A stretch of DNA of 5,599 nt from Sneathiella sp. (GTDB lineage Bacteria > Pseudomonadota > Alphaproteobacteria > Sneathiellales > Sneathiellaceae). Shown here in pieces: positions 1 through 5,599 of the stretch. Under the pieces are notes generated by a model. The model was given only the letters and a program-made list of their open reading frames with translations. It made no database searches and was not told where the DNA came from. Every line of letters starts with the position of its first letter. Within the stretch, counting starts at the first letter, position 1. A program made the translations under genes and the position numbers. The DNA lies in assembly GCA_002732675.1 (NCBI GenBank), contig NVRR01000217.1, positions 1 through 5,599 on the forward strand, written 5' to 3'.

Positions 1-156
1 TTCGCGCGCCACTTCCTCGGTAGTTAGTTCAGCGGCGCCTTTCTGGTGCAACAGTTTTATGGCCGCCTCCACCAATTTAGTGCGCGTAGCGGCACGGCGC
101 TCCTGCTGGCGCCGGGGGACAGATTTATTTTGGTCAGCCGTTAATGTCATGGCCAT
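1..156 (-). CDS. TetR/AcrR-family transcriptional regulator, N-terminal part (cut by left edge)
   Basis: Reading the minus strand from ATG at 156-154 gives 52 codons, open to the window edge. Residues 1-20 are a polar, basic leader. Residues 21-52 (with RTKLVEAAIKLLHQKG and then AAELTTEEVARE) match the first helix and the start of the helix-turn-helix of TetR repressors; the recognition helix and the ligand-binding domain lie outside the window. An in-frame TGA six codons upstream of this ATG limits the start to 156 or to the second ATG at 150. A purine-rich stretch (GAAGAAGAGCGGGA) lies just upstream as a weak ribosome binding site. The gene is divergent from the acyl-CoA dehydrogenase operon, the usual arrangement for a local TetR repressor that binds the shared promoter region and is released by an acyl-CoA or related ligand. 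Family assignment is firm; target and ligand are inferred from position only. Confidence 0.85.
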   Translation of the reverse strand, partial: MAMTLTADQNKSVPRRQQERRAATRTKLVEAAIKLLHQKGAAELTTEEVARE

Positions 157-193
157 GGATTCCCGCTCTTCTTCTCAAAAACCTCATCACTTT

Positions 194-221
194 ATTCTAG
201 CCATGATAATATGGATTGAAA
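194..221 (-). promoter_or_regulatory. Candidate promoter for the divergent tetR gene
   Basis: On the minus strand, TAGAAT (194-199) is a good -10. A poor -35, TTTCAA (216-221), lies 16 bp upstream and occupies the same bases as the -35 proposed for the rightward promoter. If real, the two promoters are back to back, and the palindrome at 220-239 would overlap this -35 only by its edge, consistent with autoregulation. The -35 match is weak, so this is tentative. Confidence 0.25.
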
Positions 222-244
222 CATTCATTCATGAATGTTAGTGT
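216..244 (+). promoter_or_regulatory. Candidate sigma-70 promoter for the acyl-CoA dehydrogenase operon
   Basis: TTGAAA at 216-221 and TAGTGT at 239-244 are separated by 17 bp, the optimal sigma-70 spacing. The -35 is a good match; the -10 keeps the key TA and final T but is otherwise weak. The inverted repeat at 220-239 overlaps the end of the -35, fills the spacer and touches the -10, so a bound repressor would block polymerase. Transcription would start near 250, leaving a leader of roughly 75 nt before the ATG at 326. Predicted by eye only. Confidence 0.4.
220..239. promoter_or_regulatory. Inverted repeat, probable TetR-family operator
   Basis: The arms AACATTCA (220-227) and TGAATGTT (232-239) are perfect inverted complements around a 4-bp spacer TTCA. 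Because ATTC is repeated in tandem, a second perfect 12-bp palindrome, CATTCATGAATG, is nested at 226-237. The site lies between divergent genes and next to a TetR gene, which supports an operator role. The hexamers CATTCA and TGAATG also occur in the Bacillus subtilis FadR box, but there they are arranged the other way round, so this is a resemblance and not a match. The symmetry is seen directly; binding by the adjacent regulator is inferred. Confidence 0.6.
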
Positions 245-325
245 CTCCAACATAAAAAAACAATCCCATAATACGGATCTGACGCGGATACCGGTCATAT
301 ATGGGGAATAAGGCGGAACCAGATC

Positions 326-1471
326 ATGCAATTCACCCAGGAACATCGGGAACTTTCTGCAAGCCTGAAGAAATTCATTGAAGCCGAGATCAATCCGTAT
401 GTGGATGAGTGGGAGGAGGCCGAAATATTTCCCGCCCATGACGTCTTCAAGAAAATGGGCAATATGGGATTTCTTGGCATCAGCAAAAGCCCTAAATTCG
501 GTGGAAGTGGCCTTGACTATTCATATGAGGCCATCGCATCAGAAGCCCTGGGATATATTGCCTGCGGCGGTGTCGCTATGGGAATTGGGGTGCAGACAAA
601 TATGGCGACACCCGCCCTCGCGCGAAATGGATCGGACGCGTTGCGCCATGAATTCCTGACTCCTGCTATTCAGGGTGATGTCGTCGGCTGTATAGGAGTC
701 ACAGAAGCAGAAGCCGGATCTGATGTGGCCAGCCTGAAAACGACCGCCCGAAAAGTCGGCGATGATTACCTGATCACCGGATCGAAAATGTATATCACCA
801 ACGGATTACAGGCCGACTGGATATGCTGCCTGGTCAATACCAGCGACGGCCCGGCCCATAAAAACAAATCCTTGATCATCATTCCAATGGATAGCCCCGG
901 GATTACAAAGCACAAAATTCGGAAAATCGGCATGATGTCATCGGATACAGCGCAGCTTTTCTTTGATGACGTCCGGGTGCCTCAGCGCAATCGCATCGGT
1001 GACGAGGGCAAGGGCTTCATCTACCAGATGCAGCAGTTTCAGGAAGAACGTCTGTTTGCAGCTGCCCGCGGACCACGCGTCATGGAAGAGGCCATCAACG
1101 AGACCATCGAATATACCCGCCAGCGAAAAGCCTTCGGTAAATCCATCCTCGACAATCAGGTAGTGCATTACCGGCTGGCCGAATTACAGACGGAAGTCGA
1201 AGCCCTTCGCGCCCTTACCTTCCATGCGGTCGAAAGATATGTTGCCGGTGAAGATGTCACCAAACTCGCATCAATGGCAAAGCTGAAAGTAGGTCGGTTG
1301 CAACGCGAGGTCATGGACAGCTGCCTGCAATATTGGGGCGGACAGGGTTATGTCTGGGAATCATCTATTTCCCGGCGGTTCCGCGATTTTCGACTAACGT
1401 CAATTGGCGGCGGCGCTGACGAGGTCATGTTGAAGGTCATCACTAAACTGATGGGCATTTCTCCAAACTGA
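326..1471 (+). CDS. Acyl-CoA dehydrogenase, long-chain/isovaleryl-type (381 aa)
   Basis: FAD-dependent enzyme expected to oxidise an acyl-CoA to its trans-2-enoyl-CoA and pass electrons to electron-transfer flavoprotein in the cytoplasm. The 381-aa length is normal for a complete family member. Family signature 1 is seen at residues 124-133 (GVTEAEAGSD) and signature 2 at 335-350 (QYWGGQGY onward, ending in Arg350). RQRKAFGK (265-272) is the usual flavin-contact segment. The position of the medium-chain catalytic Glu is Gly362 (SIGGGADEVM, 359-368), whereas Glu241 in QEERLFAA lies where long-chain and isovaleryl-CoA dehydrogenases carry their base, so Glu241 is the likely catalytic residue. 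The SIGGGADE ending recalls citronellyl-CoA dehydrogenase-like enzymes, from memory. The start has an AAGGCGG site at 310-316, 9 nt upstream, and the N-terminus MQFTQEH is family-typical. First gene of the rightward cluster. Substrate unknown; a branched acyl-CoA is possible. Confidence 0.92.
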   Translation: MQFTQEHRELSASLKKFIEAEINPYVDEWEEAEIFPAHDVFKKMGNMGFLGISKSPKFGGSGLDYSYEAIASEALGYIACGGVAMGIGVQTNMATPALARNGSDALRHEFLTPAIQGDVVGCIGVTEAEAGSDVASLKTTARKVGDDYLITGSKMYITNGLQADWICCLVNTSDGPAHKNKSLIIIPMDSPGITKHKIRKIGMMSSDTAQLFFDDVRVPQRNRIGDEGKGFIYQMQQFQEERLFAAARGPRVMEEAINETIEYTRQRKAFGKSILDNQVVHYRLAELQTEVEALRALTFHAVERYVAGEDVTKLASMAKLKVGRLQREVMDSCLQYWGGQGYVWESSISRRFRDFRLTSIGGGADEVMLKVITKLMGISPN

Positions 1472-1493
1472 ATGGCAGTCGGGACTATAACAA

Positions 1494-2705
1494 ATGGATT
1501 TAAATGATCGCCGCGACCATCTTGCTTTTCGGGAAGAAGTGCAGCGCTTCCTTCGTGATTACAAGGACCAGGCCCCAACGGAATCTGCCCATACCTACCG
1601 GCTGCTCCCCAGACCCTATTCGGAAAAAGTAAAGAATTGGCAGCGGTTGTTGGTGGAGCGCGGGTATGCTGCCCGAAATGTACCGAAAGCCTATGGCGGC
1701 GTTGGCGCTGAGCCGGATATTCTCAAAAACCGGATCATCGCAGATGAATTCTTTGCCGCTGGTATGCCGCAAGGGCTTTATGGACAAGGCATTTCCATGC
1801 TGGTGCCAACATTATTGGAACATGGAACCGAGGATCAAAAGCTGGAATGGATCGGCCCGACCATCCGCGGGGAAATCATGTGGTGTCAGGGTTATTCGGA
1901 GCCGAATTCTGGCTCTGACCTCGCCAGCCTGCAAACCAGCGCCGCAGAAGATGGCGACGACTTTATCATCAACGGCTCCAAAATCTGGACATCATCGGCC
2001 CATATAGCCCCGATGATTTTTGCCTTGATCCGTACCGAGCCTGATGCCTCGAAATATCAGGGCATCAGCTATATGATTTTTCCCATGGACCTGCCCGGGA
2101 TTGACGTACGGCCGCTGCAGACCATGACCGGGCATCCGTCCTTTAATGAAGTCTTCTTCACCGATGTCCGAGTCCCAAAAACCCAGGTGGTGGGCGGACG
2201 CGGCAATGGCTGGAAAGTCGCCAACAGCACCCTCGCCCATGAGCGGGGGATGCTGTCCAATGCCAACGGTTCACAGGAGCGATTGAACAAAATTCGCGAT
2301 CTTTTGCAGAAGGAAACGAGGGATGGCCGCCTACTTGCAGAAAATCAGGTTCTGATGGACCGCTATATAGGCCTGCAAGCGCGGGTGCAAAGCATGCGCC
2401 TGCATGAAATGCGCTTGCTGACAAATGCCGAAGAGGGAAAACCGCCGGGCCTGCAGGAAATGATCTGCAAACTGGTGGGATGCGAGTTAAACAATCAACT
2501 GGATGCCCTCGCGATTGATGCGCTCGGCGAAATCGGCGTACTCTATGACGGGATCCCGTCCGTCGAGGAGGATGGTATCTGGCAACAATGGTATATGTAC
2601 GACCTTGGCCTGATCATCGGCGGCGGAACCGCGCAAATTCAGAAAAACATCATTGCGGAACGCGGCCTAGGAATGCCGCGCGAACCGCGAGCAGGGAAAG
2701 GATAA
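1494..2705 (+). CDS. Acyl-CoA dehydrogenase, FadE-type large subunit with catalytic Glu (403 aa)
   Basis: Resembles the larger partner of heteromeric acyl-CoA dehydrogenases such as PimC of pimeloyl-CoA degradation and the ChsE subunits of mycobacterial sterol side-chain degradation. Visible features are signature 1 at residues 133-142 (GYSEPNSGSD), the substrate/FAD segment GSKIWTSSAH (161-170), and the C-terminal IGGGTAQIQKNIIAERGLG (375-393). Glu250 in AHERG sits at the base position used by the active ChsE-type subunit. The usual RxxFG flavin-contact motif is replaced by a divergent stretch around 275-285 (ETRDGRLLAEN), which suggests that part of the flavin pocket comes from a partner. 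The gene starts 22 bp after the previous stop with only a weak GTCGGGAC site (1479-1486) upstream. Its end carries the AAAGGA ribosome site for the next gene 4 bp downstream, so the two are probably translated together as a complex. Substrate not deducible. Confidence 0.9.
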   Translation: MDLNDRRDHLAFREEVQRFLRDYKDQAPTESAHTYRLLPRPYSEKVKNWQRLLVERGYAARNVPKAYGGVGAEPDILKNRIIADEFFAAGMPQGLYGQGISMLVPTLLEHGTEDQKLEWIGPTIRGEIMWCQGYSEPNSGSDLASLQTSAAEDGDDFIINGSKIWTSSAHIAPMIFALIRTEPDASKYQGISYMIFPMDLPGIDVRPLQTMTGHPSFNEVFFTDVRVPKTQVVGGRGNGWKVANSTLAHERGMLSNANGSQERLNKIRDLLQKETRDGRLLAENQVLMDRYIGLQARVQSMRLHEMRLLTNAEEGKPPGLQEMICKLVGCELNNQLDALAIDALGEIGVLYDGIPSVEEDGIWQQWYMYDLGLIIGGGTAQIQKNIIAERGLGMPREPRAGKG

Positions 2706-2709
2706 CCCC

Positions 2710-3795
2710 ATGTATTTTGGCTTATCCGAAGAACAACTGATGATACAGGACAGCTTTCGCCGCAGTCTCGAACGTTCCGTAAATTTGGACAGTATCCGCA
2801 CCGTTTCGGCAACGGAACAATTCATGGACGCGGCACTTTGGCAGGAACTGACGGAACTCGGCATGCCCGCTTTGATGATCAGCGAGAAATATGGCGGAGC
2901 AGGGCTCGGCCTTCTTGAAGCCGCTGTGGTTGCCGAAGAAATCGGCCGAAGTGCTGCGCCGGTTCCTTTTATTGGAACCTCCGTCATGGCCCCCCTCGCC
3001 CTCGACCTTGCAGGAAGCGAAGACCAAAAAGCGACGTGGCTTCCGAAGCTGGCAAGCGGCAAGACCCGCATCGGCATCGCCTTTGCGGACCGGGCAAGCG
3101 GCGTAAGACGCGGGAGCGGTGTCACTGCGGAGGACAGCATCCTCAACGGCAAGACATCCTTTGCACTTGATATGGGAGAGGCGGAAGCCCTGATCGTCGC
3201 CGATGCTGAGGGAAACCTTTATCTGGTAGAAAATGCGGCCCGCGGGCTTGCGATCACTTATCTACCAACCATTGATGGCACCCGGACAACGGCGGAAATC
3301 ACCTTTCACAATGTCGAAGCCGAGAAGCTACCTCAGGGCACACCGGACCTCCTGCATCGGATCGTAAATGCCGGACGTATCGCCATGGCGGCGGAAAGCT
3401 ATGGCGCCGCCGATGATATGCTGCGTCAGGCCGTTGCCTACGCCATGGACCGCAAACAGTTCGACCGTATCATCGGCTCGTTTCAGGCAGTCAAGCATAT
3501 GTGCGCGGAAATGGCGGCAGAGCTGCAGCCGTGTCGGGCATTGATCTGGTATGCGGCTTATGCGTTTGATGCAGAGCAAGACGATGTAACCCTGTCGGCC
3601 CTATTGGCGAAATCCCATATGGATGACATTGGACAAATGATTGCCCGAACCGCCACGGAAGTTCACGGAGGTATGGGATATACCGACCTGCTGGGATTGC
3701 ATTTCTGGTTTAAACGTATTGGATTTAATCGCGCGCAACTGGGCGGGCCTGAAAAACTACGGCAAGAAGCCGCACTCCTTCAGGGGTTCGGCTAG
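2710..3795 (+). CDS. Acyl-CoA dehydrogenase, FadE-type small subunit, probably non-catalytic (361 aa)
   Basis: The N-terminus MYFGLSEEQ and the segment ISEKYGGAGLGLLEAAVVAEE (57-77) are typical of the family. The C-terminal domain keeps RKQFDRIIG (248-256), FQAVKH (258-263) and VHGGMGYT (318-325), the parts that contact the FAD adenine and pyrophosphate across the subunit interface. The middle domain is degenerate: the signature 1 region reads AFADRASGVRRGSG (124-137) without the TExxxGSD core. Neither base position holds Glu: it is Gly222 near AGRIAMAAE and Gly345 in QLGGPE by hand alignment. This is the pattern of the smaller subunit in heteromeric acyl-CoA dehydrogenases such as PimD and the inactive ChsE partners, where one active site is shared per pair. 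An AAAGGA site at 2697-2702, inside the previous gene, is 7 nt from the start, and only 4 bp separate the two genes. Pairing with the 403-aa protein is inferred. Confidence 0.88.
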   Translation: MYFGLSEEQLMIQDSFRRSLERSVNLDSIRTVSATEQFMDAALWQELTELGMPALMISEKYGGAGLGLLEAAVVAEEIGRSAAPVPFIGTSVMAPLALDLAGSEDQKATWLPKLASGKTRIGIAFADRASGVRRGSGVTAEDSILNGKTSFALDMGEAEALIVADAEGNLYLVENAARGLAITYLPTIDGTRTTAEITFHNVEAEKLPQGTPDLLHRIVNAGRIAMAAESYGAADDMLRQAVAYAMDRKQFDRIIGSFQAVKHMCAEMAAELQPCRALIWYAAYAFDAEQDDVTLSALLAKSHMDDIGQMIARTATEVHGGMGYTDLLGLHFWFKRIGFNRAQLGGPEKLRQEAALLQGFG

Positions 3796-3821
3796 TCCTA
3801 GATATTTGAAAAAATCTGGCG

Positions 3822-3850
3822 TTATTGCCGTCGACGCCTTACACTAAAAT
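3822..3850 (+). promoter_or_regulatory. Possible internal promoter in the 106-bp gap
   Basis: The 106-bp space at 3796-3901 is the only sizeable break in the rightward cluster. It holds a good -10-like TAAAAT at 3845-3850 with a weak TTATTG 17 bp upstream (3822-3827). The AT-rich stretch then leads to a GGAG ribosome site (3889-3892), 9 nt before the next ATG. It could give extra transcription of the fusion gene and thiolase. The -35 match is poor, so support is weak. Confidence 0.2.
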
Positions 3851-3901
3851 GAATGCAACCAAGATGGCATACAAGAAAAACAAGAAAAGGAGCCAAGGAA
3901 A

Positions 3902-5383
3902 ATGGAAGTAGGAATATTGGCCTATGGTGGGTATATCCCTCAAAGCCGATTGCAACGCAGCGAGATCGCGAAAGCGCATAGCTGGTTTAACCCCGGCCTG
4001 AACGGTCTAGCCAAGGGCGAAAGATCCATGGCCAACTGGGATGAAGACAGCATCACCATGGCCGTCGAGGCCGCCCGTGATTGCCTGATCGGGTATGATC
4101 GCGATGCTATCTCGGCAGTTTATCTCGCCTCTACCAGTTTTCCATTTGAAGATCGGCAGAATGCCGGCATTGTTGCCGATGCGTTGAGTTTGAAATCAAA
4201 CCTGCAAACGATGGATTTCTCTTCTTCTCGGCGAGCCGGAAGTGCGGGTTTGTCTCTTGCGCTACAAGTGGCGCAAGGCGGCGGCGATCCGATTCTTTTC
4301 ACGACAGCGGAAAAACGGGAAACCCGTGCCGCCAGCCCACTTGAGCTCACCTCCGGCGACGGCGCCGCAGCTTTTTTGGTTGGTCAGGGCAAGGTGATTG
4401 CGAAACTCGTGGGTAGCCATACGGAATCCGTCGATTTTGTCGATCATTTCCGAGGGCATGGCGTTGATTATGACTATACCTGGGAAGAACGCTGGGTCCG
4501 GGATGAAGGCTATTTGAAAATAGTCCCCACCGCCATATCCGCGCTTCTTGAAAAAACCGGAACTGATCCCGCAGCAATCACTACTTTCTGTTTTCCGGTA
4601 GCGGCAAAACGTGTTGCCGGCATGATCGCCGCGAAAGTCGGTATTCCGGATGCTTCTGTTGCCGATAACCTGCAGGCCAATTGCGGTGAAACCGGTACTG
4701 CACATTCTATGGTGATGCTTGCCCATGCATTGGATGACGCAAAACCCGGCGATAAAATTCTGGTCGCCAGTTTTGGTCAAGGCAGCGATGCGCTGTTGTT
4801 TGAAGTGACGGAGGAAATCAATAACCTGCCTCCCCGTATGGGAATCTCTGGCTCCTTGAAGCGGCGTCATGCGGAAACCAACTATAATAAATTCCTGGCG
4901 TTTCATAATCTCGTCAATCTGGAGCGGGGCATCCGCGCCGAAACCGACAAGAAAACCGGCCTAACAACCCTCTACCGTAATAAGAATATGGTACAGCGGA
5001 TGATCGGCGGGGAATGCTCCCAATGCGGAACGGCTCAGTTCCCGAAAAGCAATATGTGCGTCAATGAAAATTGCGGCGCTGTCGGCACGCAAGAGGATTA
5101 CCCCTTCGCGGATCGCATTGCGCGGGTTAATTCCTTTACGGCGGACCGGTTGACCTATTCACCTGATCCGCCAGCCTATTACGGCATGATCCAGTTTGAA
5201 GAAGGGGGCCGTCTGATGAGTGATTTTACGGATATCGCTCCAGACGCTGAAATCGAAGTGGGCATGTCCATGCGGATGATGTTCCGGGTGAAGGATTATG
5301 ATGATAAGCGCGGTTTCAGGCGCTATTTCTGGAAAGCAACCCCTGTCGATGCGCCGAAAAGCGCGTCCAATAAAGGAGAATAA
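3902..5383 (+). CDS. HMG-CoA-synthase-like thiolase-fold protein fused to DUF35 zinc-ribbon/OB-fold domain (493 aa)
   Basis: Residues 1-305 have the HMG-CoA synthase/ketoacyl synthase III layout: GILAYGGYIP at 4-13, the nucleophile-elbow region DFSSSRRAGSAGL at 105-117, TSGDGAAAFLVG at 150-161, DHFRGHGVDYDYTWEERW at 181-198 and NCGETGTAHSM at 260-270. Residues 365-475 form a DUF35 domain, with a zinc ribbon from Cys372, Cys375, Cys386 and Cys391 followed by an OB-fold whose RVNSFTADRLTYSPDPPAYY segment (408-427) is family-typical. No cysteine lies at residues 100-120, so the thioester nucleophile of true synthases is missing. By hand alignment the catalytic Glu and His positions hold Thr78 and Cys230. 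DUF35 proteins bind acyl-CoA or partner thiolase-fold enzymes, and a thiolase gene starts 2 bp downstream. The protein may be a scaffold or substrate-handling subunit, or catalyse with other residues. Reaction unknown. Domain assignment is firm; the role is inferred. Confidence 0.85.
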   Translation: MEVGILAYGGYIPQSRLQRSEIAKAHSWFNPGLNGLAKGERSMANWDEDSITMAVEAARDCLIGYDRDAISAVYLASTSFPFEDRQNAGIVADALSLKSNLQTMDFSSSRRAGSAGLSLALQVAQGGGDPILFTTAEKRETRAASPLELTSGDGAAAFLVGQGKVIAKLVGSHTESVDFVDHFRGHGVDYDYTWEERWVRDEGYLKIVPTAISALLEKTGTDPAAITTFCFPVAAKRVAGMIAAKVGIPDASVADNLQANCGETGTAHSMVMLAHALDDAKPGDKILVASFGQGSDALLFEVTEEINNLPPRMGISGSLKRRHAETNYNKFLAFHNLVNLERGIRAETDKKTGLTTLYRNKNMVQRMIGGECSQCGTAQFPKSNMCVNENCGAVGTQEDYPFADRIARVNSFTADRLTYSPDPPAYYGMIQFEEGGRLMSDFTDIAPDAEIEVGMSMRMMFRVKDYDDKRGFRRYFWKATPVDAPKSASNKGE

Positions 5384-5385
5384 CA

Positions 5386-5599
5386 ATGGCATCGGGTATC
5401 AAGGATAAAGTTGCAATTTTGGGTATGGGATGTTCGCATTTTGGTGAACGTTGGAATGACAATGCCGAAGATCTGATGATCGAAGCCTTTATTGAGGCGC
5501 TGGAAGATGCGGGCATCGAGAAAAGCCAGATCGCGATGTGACGTCGCTGGACATGATGTTGGGGGCGCTGAACTGTCCCTTTGGCACCGGTCACATGGG
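5386..5599 (+). CDS. SCP-x-type thiolase (acetyl-CoA acetyltransferase-like), N-terminal part with apparent frameshift, cut by right edge
   Basis: From ATG 5386 the frame encodes 51 residues. MASGIKDKVAILGMGCSHFG (1-20), then EDLMIEAFIEALEDAGIEKSQI (28-49), is the N-terminal beta-alpha unit of SCP-x/non-specific lipid-transfer-type thiolases. The frame then stops at TGA 5539-5541, far short of the usual length of about 390 aa. From 5535 another frame continues open to the window end with DVTSLDMMLGALNCPFGTGH, which resembles the GNMLxG...GQGH stretch expected next in this family. A missing base between about 5521 and 5541 explains both; it may be a real mutation or a sequence error. AAAGGAG at 5372-5378, inside the preceding gene, is 7 nt from the start, and the 2-bp gap implies translational coupling with the DUF35 fusion. 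The catalytic cysteine region is beyond the window. Family call is good; intactness is uncertain. Confidence 0.7.

Noticed and set aside
59..241. 60-codon plus-strand open frame at the left end
   Set aside because: Its first half is antisense to the TetR N-terminus and its second half runs through the control region. No domain or convincing ribosome site is seen.
2667..3152. 161-codon open frame on the minus strand
   Set aside because: It spans the junction of two well-supported dehydrogenase genes, has a Ser/Arg/Ala-rich antisense composition and shows no recognisable motifs.
3818..3838. Short inverted repeat GGCGT/ACGCC after the 361-aa gene, considered as a terminator
   Set aside because: The stem is only 5 bp with an 11-nt loop and no T-run follows, so it does not look like an intrinsic terminator. 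The genes on either side probably stay in one transcript.
4262..4906. 214-codon open frame on the minus strand opposite the fusion gene
   Set aside because: It lies wholly inside the 3902-5383 gene, whose translation shows clear family motifs. The antisense product has no recognisable domain, and its composition is that of a shadow frame.
5521..5545. Programmed ribosomal frameshifting as the explanation for the thiolase frame change
   Set aside because: There is no slippery heptamer, and only a short AAAA run (5521-5524) is present. Thiolases are not known to use recoding, so a mutation or sequence error is simpler.
1..5599. tRNA or rRNA genes, CRISPR arrays, insertion sequences, integrase or attachment sites
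   Set aside because: None was seen on either strand. The window is almost fully occupied by coding sequence with no repeat array or transposase-like product.

Overview
The window looks like part of a catabolic acyl-CoA degradation locus from a Gram-negative bacterium. Gene style, Shine-Dalgarno sites, the mixed acyl-CoA dehydrogenase set and the roughly balanced base composition (judged by eye) fit an alphaproteobacterium. That placement is an inference; no rRNA or other taxonomic marker is present.

Layout. At the left edge (1-156, minus strand) is the N-terminal part of a TetR-family repressor. A 169-bp divergent control region (157-325) follows, holding an inverted repeat that sits between a plausible -35 and -10. 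All remaining genes read rightward and are closely spaced: a 381-aa acyl-CoA dehydrogenase of the long-chain/isovaleryl type (326-1471); two more acyl-CoA dehydrogenase subunits of 403 aa (1494-2705) and 361 aa (2710-3795), separated by 4 bp and probably forming one heteromeric enzyme; a 106-bp gap; a 493-aa fusion of an HMG-CoA-synthase-like thiolase-fold domain with a DUF35 (zinc ribbon plus OB-fold) domain (3902-5383); and, after 2 bp, the start of an SCP-x-type thiolase (from 5386) that shows an apparent frameshift and runs off the right edge.

How the genes may work together. The dehydrogenases would introduce alpha,beta double bonds into acyl-CoA substrates. The DUF35 fusion and the thiolase would act at the carbon-carbon bond-cleaving end, much as DUF35 proteins partner thiolase-fold enzymes in sterol side-chain catabolism. 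The substrate cannot be read from the sequence; branched, isoprenoid or steroid-like acyl-CoAs are reasonable guesses. The TetR protein probably controls the operon through the palindrome in the divergent region.

The most unusual element is the fusion protein. Its HMG-CoA-synthase-like half lacks cysteine at the nucleophile site, and by hand alignment it also appears to lack the catalytic glutamate and histidine.
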